A stretch of DNA of 64,000 bases from Anniella stebbinsi (GCA_029215795.1 JARDYH010000007.1:77945763-78009762); one strand, 5' to 3'; positions 11,154 to 27,068 are shown, counted from the stretch's first letter. Program-made: numbers and translations. The notes: generated by a model from the sequence alone, not told the origin.

Positions 11154-12428
11154 TTTATACCAATGTGCACTTGTTTTCCCTCTTGTTCATGGTTTCCTTT
11201 CCTTCAACTATGCAAAAGTGCAAGTGGGCTGTTCAACCGTGAGGCCGTAAGAGTAGGAATACACAACTGTTTACCAATTTCAGATGGATAGCTGTCAGGG
11301 TGATCCTATATATGTCAGCTCAATGGGGTTTACAACCAGGTAAGTGGGTAGAAAGCAGCCTGTGTTGGTCTCTTGCAGTAAACACAACAAAGTCTGGCGG
11401 TACCTTAAAAAAATAGCAAATCTGTTGTGGCGAAAACTGTTACCAAGGAGTTCAGTTGCACTATTATTTGAGGTATGTGATATGCCTTACATACTTTGAC
11501 TCCAGAATCTCTATTTTGTTCCAGGCTTCTAAGATTGGATATCTAATCACTATATAAATGCCAAGTTAGCTTCCAAAAGTAAAATATGAATACCATGTAA
11601 GCCAATATTGCATAACCTGATCTGCAATAAACTGTAATTTAGATAAGCCCTAAAATGTTCACAGGCCACCTCCAAGGCAATGATAATGCTCTGTACCTGC
11701 TCAAAGGTCAGGGCAAAGTTCGGCTCCTATTGGCAGTTATCTAAAAGTTGTTTTCTCTGGCAATTTGCACATTAAAAATGACAATAAACAGCTCTAAGGC
11801 AGAATCTGAGAAACATGGGAGAATTTCAGCTGCTCACACATACCTTCAATACAGTTCATGCAGAAGCTCCAGTGCAACCTATAACCCTGATTATTCCTAT
11901 GCAAGACTCAACATACAACAGTACAAAGAATAATAATTTCAACTTCCTTTAAAAAAAAGTATATTCCCATGTAAGGGCAAAATGAAAAATATTTGCCGTC
12001 CCTATTTGGTTGGACTCAGGCTCCTACTGCCTCTCTGCTTTCCAAAAGATAAGTCTCACTGTGATGGGTTGCTGCTCTTTTCTTAATAGTTTTTATTTAC
12101 TTGTAGTTTTTATGTGCCACATGTGGAGCCCTTGTTATGCATTCTTCCAAGCAGATAGTATTTTACATCTGCCCCCACTCCTCCCAAATTGAATTGATTA
12201 AAGCCAATTTTGTAGATCATAAACATACAATTAAGGAGAGAATAGAGTTGCGTAGTCTATCTGTTAAGCACTCCCTAATGCCAAACCTGACTGTATTTGA
12301 GCCAAAAAGCTCTAATAAAAATCTAAGTTCTTCATCTTTAAATACAGGCCTGTATTCCATCAAGCAACTAACAGTTTCTTTCGAGACAAATATGCTTCTG
12401 TGTAATTTACCACTAATCCAAGAGTAAC

Positions 12429-12593
12429 CCTGTTCAGACGACGCACTTTTGAACTAAACATTATGGCTTAGTGTGTCATGTGAACCATTCGTAACCATGG
12501 TGGCTACATAACCACAGTTTAAACATGCTCACTAACCATTTGATGCAAAAAGGTTGGCGGCCCAACCATGGCTTAACACGTTGTCTGAACAGG
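12429..12593. mobile_element. palindromic MITE, CCTGTTCAGAC family (copy 1)
   Basis: The termini CCTGTTCAGACGACG and CGTTGTCTGAACAGG are inverted repeats with one mismatch. The core (cttagtgtgtcatgtgaacc, taaccatggtggctacataa) is the reverse complement of the copy at 27702-27898. It is non-coding and the target duplication is not clear. Confidence 0.75.
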
Positions 12594-13118
12594 CCCAGTG
12601 CTATGGATTATTCACAGCAGTTTGCATTCAAAAGGTAGCAGTCCAACAATGTCATATCTAAAGCAGTTACTTCCAGGAAGAATGCTTGGAACATTTGAAA
12701 TTAATCACAAGGTGTATGTGTGTCTGAAATCGATAGAACCATGTCAAGGAATGTTCACCTACTGAGCACTCACGACATAAAAAGAAGGGATAAACAGGTT
12801 TTTTTTTTCCTGGTAGGATAATTTGTGAGATACTTTTAGGATAAAAATACCCACAAGTAATCATTCTTCATTATTTGCATTTTGGGCAATTACTACCCGT
12901 AGGAATACCTTACTTCATGTCTTCCCATTATTCTCATGGAGTTTCTTATCAACATCACAGACATGGTTCTGATTGTCTGTTGCATTAGAAGGCTGCAGGG
13001 ATGGGGTGGGGTGGTGGTCACAGCTCTAAATTTTGCATTCCTTTCATCACTTATTAAAAGGTCTTGCACTTCTGCATTTCTCAACCTTACTGCAGCTCAA
13101 AGACATGTTGTGAAAAAC

Positions 13119-13153
<35 letters not shown>

Positions 13154-13190
13154 TTATTACACTTATATACCTCCCCATAGCCGAAGTTCA
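13119..13190 (-). repeat. (TTA)n and LINE tail
   Basis: A run of about ten ATT units is followed by tacacttatatacctcccca and tagccgaag. This is the antisense 3' tail of the same LINE family as at 43905. Confidence 0.75.
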
Positions 13191-13449
13191 ACTTATTAGG
13201 TATTAATGATAGTAGGTGCCAGGAACTATGATCCCATGCTTTGCAAGGTCCAATTCTGGCTGGTTTATTGCCAACAATACCCTTTAAGTTACAGGCATTC
13301 TCAGATTTGTGCTTTCCAGAAAGGAATAGAATTCTCTGTAGACCATTCTGGGATGCAGTGCATCAATGCATAAGAGGTGGTTCAATCTATCTTGAACCCC
13401 AAAGATTGTTAACAATTATAATCCAGTTGCTAATATCTTCTTCTTAGCC

Positions 13450-14371
13450 AAGGTATTAAAGTGGATGGTGGCTGCAAACTCCAAGTGAGGCAGCAGAAAT
13501 GCTGAACCACTGCCTGGAATCAGTAATGGGCTTAATGAGGGCCCAAAAAACAAACTTCGATCCCGATAAGTTGGAGGTCCTGTGTACGTTTCGAGAGATG
13601 GTGTTCAACCTATTCTAGATGGGTTTGCATCCCCACTCAAGGATCAAGTTCATGGTCTGAGGATACTCCTCGATCCATCTTTGACACAAGAGGCCCAGAT
13701 ATCTGTGTGGCAAGAAATATCTTCCACCAGCTTAGACATTGGCTGCAGCCTCTCCTGAAGAAAAATGGCTTGACCACAGTTCTCCATGTGCTGATAAATA
13801 TATAGGATGTAATATGGTGGTCTGCCTTTGAAGAATGTTTGGAAATGTGGTTAGCTTCCAATTTGGGCCACCTGGCAGCTGACTGGGATTAGTTAGAATT
13901 TCACTGGTTTTGCATCAGTTTTCAAATATAATTCAAAGTGCTGGTCCTTACCCTTAAAGCTTAGAATGCAGGTACCTAAAGGAACATCTGTTCTTAAACT
14001 AACATGCTCTTGCACTGAGATCATTTTCAGACATTCTGCTCCAAATGCTCCCATTATCTGAAGTAAGGTGGATGCGAGCAGAGAGTGCCTTCTCAGTGAT
14101 GGCACCCCCTTTGTGGAATTCCTTCCCCAAGGAAGGCTGGCTAGCATCAATACTTTCAGCCTTTCAGTACCAGGCAAAGACATTGCTATTCTCCCAGGCT
14201 TTTGAATTCATTACGTTAACATGTAACATTTATTTATTTAACATGCATTTGAATGCATTATTTAACATGCATTTGAATGCATTATTTTAATAACATTTTA
14301 ATTAATTAATTTTGGTATTATATCTTGCTTTGCAGAAGCTTTGCAGGAGGGCAGTACAGAAATCTTAATAA

Positions 14372-14407
<36 letters not shown>
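13450..14407 (+). mobile_element. L2/CR1-like LINE 3' ORF fragment, decayed
   Basis: The sense orientation is plus. The decayed coding part includes remnants of the reverse transcriptase C-terminal region (for example ctcgatccatctttgacaca, then gagagtgccttctcagtgat and ccctttgtggaattcctt, the equivalent of the AFSV-x-PxLWN motif). It ends with a ggcagtacagaaatcttaat tail and a (TAA)n run at 14373-14407. Several frames are broken. Confidence 0.65.
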
Positions 14408-17279
14408 TTTATTTCTTACCCACCTTTCCGTTTGGATCGAGGCGGGGAACAACAGTAAATATAAAATATGATAAAATACATAAAACTGATTAAAAACATG
14501 GTGCACCTTATTAAAATAGCAATAAAACATCCTAAAAACATCCTAAAATTCCACTGGATATGCCTGCTGGAAGAGACCACACACACACAGTACACCACCT
14601 GTGTCATTCTAACATTGTTCAAGGACTTAACTCCCAGAACAGTTAGTGGGGAGAGTACAAAACAGTCTGCTTTAACATCGCTTGTCCACAAGATTTGGAG
14701 ATATGCCTGTTCACAAAATTCCTACTCATATTCAACTACAAGTGAATTCCTAAAGCCTTACAAGTTAAATACATTCTCTTTACTACAAGGACTAAAGAAC
14801 AACAACAACAACAACGTTATGCTTCCTACATTATATCTTCTGCTTCTGCCTAAGAGAGCCATGCCCCAAGATTTTGCTTCACCTCAGTAAAAGGTAGAAA
14901 CCAGAGATCGTGAGAAAAAAACTAAAAATATGTCAAAATCTGTTACCTTTACATCCTTAGAGGGGCTTCTACAAAGTCACTTCAGCTTATTCACCTCCTA
15001 GTAGTCCGACTGAAGGCACACTACCCTCAGTGGAGGAACTGCAGATGCCTACAGGTCTTCTGTCAGAGATTCCACTTCTCTGAATTTCTACCTGACGCTG
15101 CTCTCCCTTACAGACAAATGAAGTAAAGCTCGCTGGACCCTTAATCTGTTCACAATTGTTTGGAAAAATGGCTGATAAGTACGAGAAGAATGTATGGTGC
15201 CACTTAACACATCTCCATGGTAACTTAAAAACGATTAACTTTTGCTTGCCTGCCGAGCACAGTAAAGTCGTCTTGAATGGGCTGACTGCATTAACGGGAA
15301 CAAAGGAACTGGGGCAAGCGCCTGCAATTATGATCTCTTCTGTACCCACTGTAACGTTCATTGCCCTTGGCACAGTAACGAAGGGGGTGCATCCTTTCTT
15401 AGGTCTTCGTTGCTTGGCAGGAACTCAGTGCGTCCCTGCCAGCTGGGACAGTGCCAAGGCAGAAACTCCACTCCTCTACATTCCAGATCTCTTGATAAAG
15501 AAGAAAACTGCCTCTAGCTCACAGTCTGTCCAATGACAGTTAACTCTTGTGTTCCTGCCACCCAGTTGCTGTAAGCAAGGCATGTCAGCTCCGTTAGTGT
15601 GGACCAGCTCTAGGAGGGGTTACTGTCATGTTGAACCCAAGTAGAAAAGCTCAAGGATGTGATCTACTGGCGTTCATGCTACGGTAAATGGTCAGAATAT
15701 CAGCGAAAGTTGATTTTTTTTACAATTTTAGGAGGATAATGGGAAAGTGTTGGGAAACTTGACAACCACAGTTATTCATGTAATTCCATCCTCATTTTGA
15801 TATGAACGCTCCCCTTCATCTCCTGTCTGAGACTCAACAGTGCCAGAGGCCACTCAGATGATCAGGTATTGAATCATGCTTCCTCTCTTTACTATTACTG
15901 ACCAATGTCATCTCCATGAGCTGGGAAATTTACAAAATGTGCAACCGCAAAATGTACAAGAAGATGGTTGCATATCAGTAGAGATAACAACGTAGTTAAG
16001 AAAAGAAATCAACGTAGATACTTTTGTTAGAAGTATTATAAATTGGAAGTATGGAGGTGGGGGAGGGTAAAAAACTGCTGCCCAATGGCCAAACCTGACC
16101 CTTGAGGGAAACCACATGAGGCCTGAGTTGTCAACTTAAAAATGAAAGAGGGTTATAGAAGGACCAGCAGCTGTGGCAAGGGGATTTGCCAACAAGTCAC
16201 TTTAAAACACGGGTGTACAACCTTTCTGGTCCCAAGGGCTGTATGTGATGCCAGTTGGTGTGTTGGGGACCGGATTCGGACACATGCACACACAGACACC
16301 CATCTCACCCATCCCAATCCCAGCAATCCTGCACAAACAGTTGCTTCAGGGTCACTTAGGGAGGGGGGGACTAAAGCCTCTTCTCCCCGCACCCCCTCCA
16401 GTGACCCCAACTGGGGTCATTGTACTAGCACAGTGCCAGAACAGTGGTCTTTTCCCTGCAATTCAGCTGATCACCTGGGCTGTGGGGAAAAGACCGCTTT
16501 GGGACAAAATGAGTGGGGCATCCCCATGTTGCACAGAGACTGACGAGCAGGTTGTGAGCCTTTGCTTTAAAGGGTGGGAATTGAGACATCGGCCTGCCAC
16601 CCTCCTTTCTTTCTGAAAATAGCGATCCAACAAAACTAGCTGCAGACCACATGAGTAGGAGGATGAATCTGTACTATTTTTTGAAGACAGATTGTGGTTC
16701 TTTTCTGACATTTAACTGAATATCATTAGGCTTGTTTAGGATATTTATCAAGTGCTTGCTAAATGCTGACATGTATCAAGAGAGGTGAGATGAAACTATA
16801 CGGGCTCTAGCCAAACACTTTGGCCATTGTTCATTTAGCAATAAATGCTAGAATTTTCTGCCATTTCCCACTGGCCTTCTGAAATTCATGGAGATTCTGA
16901 CAGTTACCACAAAAGACACACAGGTAGGATCACTGAAACTTAGACATTGGCCCTGGACATCAGAGCTTTCTCCTAGATGAAGTAGAGTTTCTTATTTGTC
17001 AACAGTACACATCTGAAGCTGGTTGCTTCTGTCAGCTGAAGGAATACAAATGGATGCTCTGCTCCCTCTAGTGCTAAAAAGGCAAAAATGCTCCAGAGGT
17101 TTTGTGGCCATCCAAGCTCTTGGGATGGGGCTAAGAAATCAAATAATTAAAATAAATCCATGTCTCCAGAACATATGAGCACACCTTTCTTTCTAGCTAT
17201 TTTCAAAGCTGGGATACTAGTTGAAGAGTTCCAATAGCAAAAGCTTTAAGAAGAATCATATGCAGATTAGAGGTAGTGA

Positions 17280-17333
17280 GCATCAGCTATTGGGTGGTAC
17301 AGAAATGCAATAAATAAATAAGTAAATAAATAG
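17280..17333 (+). mobile_element. LINE 3' tail remnant
   Basis: It reads gctattgggtggtacagaaa then (AAAT)n, the terminal 50 bp of the LINE family seen throughout the window. Confidence 0.65.
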
Positions 17334-18758
17334 TCCTAACATAAAATTTCCTGTCCATTGCCATACAGGGCTCCATTGATCCAGGAACTAACATGGTAGG
17401 TGGGGTGAGGGAGTAGAGCTATCACTCAGAAAATGAGAGCACAAAGCAAAACGGAAAAGAAAATAATGTAGCACACACTCACAATGCTGAGCACGCTTTT
17501 CAGTTTATACCGTATAGATTTTCACAATTTAACTAGAGCTCGCTGATGCAAGGTGCTCAGCACCTTTTTTCCAAAGGGGTAGTCCAACTTGAAAGATAAC
17601 AGGAGCTCATGTTGAAGAGGCCCCCGAATTTCTGGTTTAATAAAACTGACAAGCATAAGCCAAATGGGATTATCAGAGTTGGTAAAGGGAGCATAGTACA
17701 ACAACAAATTGTAGAGGGCTGGTGGTGCATAGTCCTATGTAATCCTCTACTTCCTTTTCAGGATATGCCTCTAGCCAGAGTTCCAGTCACCAGATTACCA
17801 GCAAAGAATACTTCAGGCCCTCTGCCATTGTACTCTACCCTACTCAGATTACCCAAAGTCCCTTCCCCTCAAGTTCTTAATAATTGCAGAGGACCCAGAG
17901 GAAGCTACTGGGTATAAGCTCCAAAGCTCAGCATGTATGCCAATGGAATCAGAAGAGGATGGGAGGGGGAGATCTGCAGTCCTTCTGCTTGATCCAATGC
18001 TCAATACAATATGAGATACCTTTACCTATGCTCCTTACCCAAGTTCTCTGCATGTGCTTGAGAACCCAGGGAGGAGAAGGACCGTAGTAACCACAAGTAA
18101 TGGCTCGGTAAGCCAAACAAAAATGTATGAACACCTGATGCCAGCACTCTGTTTAGTGATGCACAACCAGTACTATGGGAAGCTGCTGTGAGAATACAGC
18201 TTTGGCCAGCAATGTTTGAGGAGAGGGTAAGCTGAAGTACTCTTTAGTAGTGAAAGGAAAGGAAATATGTTGGCGTTGACTGTAGCAATCAGCACAGCCC
18301 TGACTACTGGGAAGACTTCAAAGGATCCCATTAGCTTGATATTTACATAACCCAAGAGTGTCAGAGAAAAGGTGCAGAGGCAGAGAAGAAGAGGTTTAGG
18401 TAGTTTTTCACCAAGCTCTGCCTTTCACGCTAACAAACTGCTGCTCAAAGCAAGCTTTTGTAGGCTAAATGTCTGTAGAAGACATAATCCAGGCTCTGAG
18501 TAATTCCCAGGAAAGTTAAAAGACATCCCACCTTTGGGCAACAGAAGGTAGACAGGCAGACCTACAATGATAAGTTTGATAGAAAGATAGATGAGCAAAA
18601 TGGCTCTTGTTCATCACCCAAGGTTAGCTCACTTCAGCAGGGTACTTAAGCTATAGTAAATAGTAAATGATCCTCCATCAGAGACGTGTGCTCATTGTTA
18701 TGGTGATACAACACAGCCATATTTTTCCTGTTTGCAAGATAAGTGATAGGACTTTTAC

Positions 18759-19002
18759 CTTTTGTTCCAGGGGGCTGCAAGTTGTCGCCAGTCAGTGAAC
18801 ACCAGCCAACAGGAAAGATGTCACGAGAATCATAACGGCACCAGTAATCAAAGGCTCCCCTCCAGCCATCAAAAGTGATGAGGACCTCAGAACCCCGCAC
18901 CTCACCAATGGTGGCTGGGCAGATGAAGTGTGGGTTTTTCCTGTCTACTGCCTCCAGTTTCATCCCCATCTTAAAGAAGTTCTGGGATGGAGATGGTGGT
19001 TC
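18759..19002 (-). CDS. SCMH1: SCMH1 coding exon: second MBT repeat
   Basis: This 244-bp exon lies between acceptor ccccttag and donor AAAAG|gtaaaag. It starts on a codon boundary with EPPSPSQNFFKMGMKLEAVD, followed by RKNPHFICPATIGEVRGSEV, the segment FDGWRGAFDYWCRYDSRDIF, and PVGWCSLTGDNLQPPGTK. It is the canonical second MBT repeat. The FDYWC-x-Y segment supplies the aromatic-cage residues that, in SCML2 and related MBT proteins, hold mono-methyl-lysine (family knowledge). The longer open frame at 18646-18969 starts at the internal Met of KMGMKLE and runs past the donor; it is not the real product boundary. The left intron (8.6 kb) is the largest after intron 1. Confidence 0.97.
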
Positions 19003-20427
19003 CTAAGGGGAAGGACCCAGGAAAAAGAAGTAGCATGAGCTATAGCTCAATTAGCACACGTATATATGCACATACATGTCATTCCACAGTCTATTCTGCT
19101 GACATCTTATGAAGTAAGACTGGAACTGACATCTGCAGACTCATTAGCCCCAGTTTCTCAGCAAACCCTGCATAAGAAATCAGAAGACAACTATTGGTAG
19201 GCTAGTCTACAATTCTACTTCAGAACAGTTCAAATGCTTCAACTGGCCAGGTTCAGATGAAATATTGAACTCTGGCTTCTTTTCCTTGAACCAGATTAAT
19301 TTATACCCAAAAAACAGCACTCAGATCAATTTTGTGCTATCAAACTAGTTTGAAAAACTAGGATGTAAGCAGACACTTAATCCAGGAAGTTGCTAGCCCT
19401 AGTTCACCCAACTGACTTTGCTAACCTTGATTAAAATTTGTCTGAACTGATTAAGGATGGCAAGGCAGAACAGTGTGGAACACTACCTGGGGCCCTTTTG
19501 GAAAGAGGGAAGAACATATGACGATGAAGGAGCAAGAGGTAGCACTCTGTTCAGCAAGCATTAACCAGTTTCACCTGGACATAAGCATTACATAACTAGG
19601 GTAAAACACACACACACATATTCCAAATGAAAAACAGTAAGTGTTCAATATTATGTCTGAACAGGGAGATGGACAGCTCTGGAGGCTGTCCATATGCACC
19701 GAAAGCCCCGAGGTGGCTGTGTGGTGGCACTGCGTTGATTATACAACGCAGCAGCCACCTCACAGCCATAGCAGGGCTTTCCCACGACACTGTTAAGCAA
19801 ATAAGATTTTCTCCGGAGCGAGTTGAGTACGGCACATACACTGTCTATCCTCGCTCCAGAGTCGTGGTGGAGGCATGGCTGGGCAGATGGCAACCGCTGA
19901 TTGGTGCCTGGCTCCCTGGTTACCTACAACAGCCTGTCAACCATTGGTTCTCTGGCATACCTTACCATGCCATGCTGTCAACTTTAATTATCGCCCCCAA
20001 AACAACATTCCCAGCCTTGTCTTTTTACCTCCCTCCCGTCTTTCTTATGCCAACATAGATTTAATGCCATTTTGCTTCTGCCCTGAACGCACTCTGCCTT
20101 TTACCTAGATCTAATACTCCCTACATACACACCCACCTGTCAAAAACTAGCACGTGTGCCATTCAAGACAGTTACACATCAAAATTATGAACATCATCCA
20201 AATATTCACTTCATCCTTTCAGAAATTTAGGATTTTACTATCTATAGTCACCTCTCTTAATAAATGAGTCCTGTTAAGCAAGAAGTATTCTTCCTCAATG
20301 GAAGAAAGCCTCAATCCCAGCACCTTCCAGACAAATGGAACACCAAGCACAGAGGTAACCAAACTCGTTTATCAGATCAAATCATGATCTTCAGACCAGG
20401 GAACGATGTAGGCAGTACACTAAGTAC
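19003..20427 (-). other. SCMH1 intron between MBT1 end and MBT2
   Basis: This is a 1.4-kb intron. A segment at about 19680-19900 has imperfect inverted repeats (gaggtggctgtgtggtggca against cagccacctcacagcc; ccggagcgagttgag against cctcgctccagag) and a higher CpG content than its surroundings, suggesting an old palindromic DNA transposon. I see nothing else. Confidence 0.6.
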
Positions 20428-20516
20428 CTTATGAAAAATCCGAACAGGTGCCATTTCTGCTCCATTCAGTGTCTTCAGGAGAAACATGGGCCAAGAGGAA
20501 GCATTCAGCCGAAACC
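20428..20516 (-). CDS. SCMH1: SCMH1 coding exon: MBT1-MBT2 junction
   Basis: This 89-bp exon lies between acceptor tttgtttcag and donor CATAAG|gtactt. The first two bases complete the Gly codon opened by the preceding exon, giving LQPPLG-FRLNASSWPMFLLKTLNG, then AEMAPVRIFHK. This is the C-terminal arm of MBT repeat 1, with the WPMFLLKTLNG segment, and the short linker into MBT2. It ends on a codon boundary. The sequence appears identical to mammalian SCMH1 as I remember it. Confidence 0.96.
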
Positions 20517-23282
<2,766 letters not shown>

Positions 23283-23353
23283 CTGCTTGAAGCAATGGGC
23301 AGGAGCTGGGATGGAACATGTCTCTTTCAAGTATTTATCCCAGGCAAAGTGAC
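23283..23353 (-). CDS. SCMH1: SCMH1 coding exon: start of MBT1
   Basis: This 71-bp exon lies between acceptor cctttacacag and donor AAGCAG|gtaatg. Two leading bases complete a Gly codon, giving GHFAWDKYLKETCSIPAPAH and CFKQ. This is the conserved N-terminal arm of MBT1; the mammalian form I recall has HFTWDKYLKETCSVPAPVH. It ends on a codon boundary. It needs an upstream exon that ends with one open G, and both candidate upstream exons, 27350-27418 and 32952-33037, do so. Confidence 0.94.
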
Positions 23354-23773
23354 CTGTGTAAAGGAGGAAAAAATATGACTGAAATAGAAACTCTAAAAAC
23401 AACTTTGGAAAATTATTCATCTTCAATAGAACTTTAACGAGAGAGCTATTAATTGTACTAGCTACTATTGAGCTGATTTCCCTATGCCCAGGATACCGAA
23501 AACCATGCCACCAACGCTCCATGTGGGTGGAGCAAACCGCTGGAGGGACTGATAGGGCATGCAAAAAACTACTTGGGTTTAGAGTACAGAATGATCAACT
23601 TAGAGCCAACAGCAAACACTTTTTCTGTTTAGTTTAAGAGGTCAAACACATCATACAGTTTGAGGCTGACTCTCTTGACAAAATTGAAGCTGGACCATTA
23701 GGGAAGACTACATATACAACCACTTTAAAAAGCTGTTTTGCCACTCAGAGGCAAGTTACTGAATGAGATGTTG

Positions 23774-23882
23774 GCTCTGTTCATAAGACACCTTAAACTA
23801 CAGCTTTAACCACAGTGAATAAGACAAAAAGCCTTATTCACCATGGTTAAAGCCATGGTTTAAGGTGTCTTCTAAACAGGGC
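23774..23882. mobile_element. hairpin MITE with about 49-bp arms
   Basis: The arms at 23775-23823 and 23833-23881 are inverted copies (gacaccttaaacta against ggtttaaggtgtc; gctttaaccacagtgaataa against ttattcaccatggttaaagc), separated by only about 9 bp. The outer ends read ctctgttc and aaacaggg, possibly a relative of the CCTGTTCAGAC family. Confidence 0.65.
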
Positions 23883-24189
23883 CTTACATATTAAGTTTGC
23901 AATCTTAAGTATACTTAGTAGGAAGTTAAGTCTCACTAGTCAGTAAGTCTTGCATTTGAGAAAACATTCTTAGGATCACACTGTAAGAGTCCTAGCATTT
24001 AGAATGATAAATAAAGGGTAGCCCATCCGCTGAGCTCTGTACTGCATTTGCATCTAAAAGTTCAAGAGACCTCTATTACTAGTTATTAGGCAAAGACAAC
24101 ACAAGTGAAGACTCATTAATTGTTCTCCCTGTATTACTAGCTTCAGGCTTTCAATAAGTTTGTACAAGATAATGCACATTTTGATAAAT

Positions 24190-24607
24190 TAGGGTGACCA
24201 ACTGTCAGGATTTCCCCGGATTTGTCCTGGTTTTTGTTCTATTCTGGGTGTCAGGGGGGATTTTCTGTAATTTTCTATAATGTCCTGGAAAGACATGCTT
24301 TCCCTTTAAAGGCTGCATTAGCATGGTGGGAGGGAATGACACACCTTCTGGAGGTGGGTCATTTCCCTCGCACTGCTCCAATCAGGGCCTGAAAGGGGAA
24401 AGCGTGTCATTCCCAGACATTATAGAAAAGGCCCTGATTGGAGCAGTGGAGGGTGGGAATTACACACTTTCCCCTCCTCCACCCCATTTCGTGCCTTTAA
24501 GGTGGTGGGGGTGAATGACATGCATCCCAGAGGCCCCTGAAAGCTGCTTTCCCACCCCCACCCCACTGGGTGTCCTCTTTTTTAGTTTCCCAAATGTGGT
24601 CACCCTA
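24190..24607. mobile_element. hAT-like MITE with TAGGGTGACCA ends, 418 bp
   Basis: It starts TAGGGTGACCAACTG and ends with GTGGTCACCCTA. The 7-bp word gataaat directly abuts both ends (24183-24189 and 24608-24614), a target-site duplication. Internal inverted pieces include gcactgctccaatcagggcc against ggccctgattggagcagtg. It is non-coding. Confidence 0.8.
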
Positions 24608-24889
24608 GATAAATCATTTTTTTTAAGGTTACAGACACAGGCAGTCAAAATAACAGGTAATATAAAAGCCAAAGTACCATGCACCTTTAACAATGCCCCA
24701 TGTCAATCATGGAACATTATTGTACAATCAGCACATGCCTTTTACAATGCAGAAAGCCTATTTTTTATCCCACAAGACAATAAGCAGAATTTTGTTTTCA
24801 TGCTTTTTAATGTAATAATTAGCTTCACTATATTTTGATAATTGCCCAACTTCCTTTCAGTAGCAGCAATTTCTATACTCCGTCTTTTC

Positions 24890-25330
24890 TCTAAGGACCC
24901 GCTCACATTGCCACCCACCATATGGATCATAGTAACTTAAAGCAGGAGGTAAGCTGCATTTACACATACAACCTGCCACAACTCCCCCTCTGCCGCTCTG
25001 CCTGAAACAGCCTGACTGTAATGTAAGAATAGAAAGAGAACCCTGCTGAACAAGCTCCAAAAGTCCAGTCTAACATCTTGTTTCCCACAGTGGCCAACAA
25101 TAGGCTTTTGGGAAGCCCACAGTGGGGCATGAAGGAAATAGGTCTCCCCCATTTGGTATTCAGTGGCATACTGGCTCTGGACATGGGGGTTCCATTTAGA
25201 TGCCATAGCTAATGGCTGCAGGTAGGTTTCATCCACCATGAATTTGTCTAATCCCCTTTTATCTCCATCCGAACTACTAGCCATCACCAAGACATTGTGT
25301 CACAATGAATGTGACAAATGTGCTGGATGA
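24890..25330 (-). mobile_element. dispersed CR1/L2-like 3' fragment
   Basis: The motifs cccacagtggccaacaatag, gggaagcccacagtggggca, ggttccatttagatgccata and atgaatttgtctaatccc recur at 36700-37080 and 40905-41180. In the opposite orientation the same family occurs at 57080-57485 (gatccagcaacgctcttctt), so here the sense strand is minus. Confidence 0.6.
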
Positions 25331-27068
25331 ACAGGTTCCACTATGTGGAGAGTCGCCGTACCACCACTGGGAACATTTGATGGTGATGAAAAACATTTCT
25401 CACACTGATGGGTGCATGTCCAGCTTTTGCTTAAAAAACTCCACTTGTAATGGCTGCCAGGTGGAGCACCTGTGTCATGCAGTTATTAAAGTTATCTCCA
25501 CATGCTGCTTGAAACCAAGTCAGGCCATTTGTCTACCTAGGCCAGTATTCCCTACTCTGGCAGTGATTTTCTAGTTGTCTCAGGAAGCAGAGGTCTTTCT
25601 CTCACCTGTTACCTGGTCCTTTAAAAAAAGGCCCAGGGCTTCCTTCACCACTCATTAAGAGATATGCTTTTGCTAAACTTCCTTTTGTTACTTCCTGATT
25701 CAAGAGTGTCCCTGATTGATAATAATGAATTACTCTGTGAAAAGGCTGCCTGTACAAGATAAGCTAGTGGCTTTCCTCCATTTCTTCTTTCCACTTCCCT
25801 TTGCACCCCTAGTTCCCATTCCTCTTATCTCAATAGACTGTATGCCTGCAAGCAAAGTGTGACTCATGTTTTTAATTTTTATAGAGCACCTAGATTTGAA
25901 GAACTTTATAAATAATATTATTAATTCCAAAACACTAGACTTCCAGCTGCAACTAACGGTCCACTCTGTTTACAACTACCAGAGAGATAAAGGAACAAGA
26001 ACCCAATTCTTTAGAATAACAGTAGGATGACACATTGGCAAAGCTAGTAAGGATAGCTGGCATGGCTACTGAAGCTATTTTAACTTGTTAACACAGCAGT
26101 CTCTAGGCCTGTCCATCTGGTACCTTTATCAGGTTTGTTGATGTTGTTATCACTGTTACTTGCTCTTATTTCTGCTGCTCCTTTTGCTTCCTCATAAGTT
26201 ACACATTCTGTGCAAGCTGCAGGCTATGCCATGTTCTTGCATGGGATTGAATGATCAGATGCTCCATATGAGTTTGAACACAAAAACACTGAAGCATAAC
26301 TCAGTGAGAAAGATTGCATTCATACAGAGGCAGCATGCACACAGAGGCACAGCACAGCAGTAGCTGAAACACACAGGGTTGATAAACTGAAAGGTGTCCC
26401 ACAGTGATAGAACTTCAGACAAGTTAGGGTCATGCCATGATAACAACCAGCAAATTAATTATAAGCTCCCTGACTTACCTGAGTCTTCAGAGTTAGCCAC
26501 AAGCTTACATTTAAGGCAGGCCCTTTCCCAATTAGGAATTCTGCTAATAATATTCACTGAAAATCTGGTTTTGTTCTAATTATATTCCAACTCCATAGAT
26601 GCAGTTCTCTGGCTATTTTCCAGGACAGAGAAATTCCATAACTGTGGAGCAGCCAAAGAGAACACCTCTCTCTCTGGGCTGGGTCACATATGTCATGTTC
26701 ATCACAATAACTGAAACAGCAAGTGAAGATCTGCAGGTATGAATGTGCCATCAGCAATAGAGACACAGCTTTCATATCACCTCCAACACAATGCTTTTCC
26801 ATGGAGGCAGCTTGTACTTTCAACTCTTGAGTCATCCAGTGATGTATTTGCATGTGTGAGCCAACCTCCTGCATCCCTGATATATGAACACTATGCATTT
26901 TGATAAACTATTGCAGGGAAGGGGGTTGTCTATGATTATGGCGTGTTTTATATCAGCATGGAATAATCTGCTAAAAGAGATAGAGATTCATCAGATAGAA
27001 ACATTTGCCCAATGTAGAGCTCTGTAGAACCCAAATATTTACATAGTTCTGCATCAAAGTCAAGGCAG

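Larger units (their letters stand above)
10144..18758 (-). other. large SCMH1 intron between MBT2 and the basic linker
   Basis: This is an 8.6-kb intron. It holds a CR1 3' fragment (about 10440-10716), (AC)n at 11122-11151, a partial gtggcacctt-family repeat (11345-11460), a palindromic MITE (12429-12593), LINE debris with trinucleotide tails (13119-14407), short AAC repeats near 14800, a CpG-retaining stretch at 15150-15500, a MITE-like region near 16080-16560 and a LINE tail at 17280-17333. No exon is recognisable inside. Confidence 0.75.

Noticed and set aside
14987..15536. Opposed 126-128-codon frames in the large intron
   Set aside because: No domain, no splice pattern and both strands open; kept only as a possible conserved non-coding patch.
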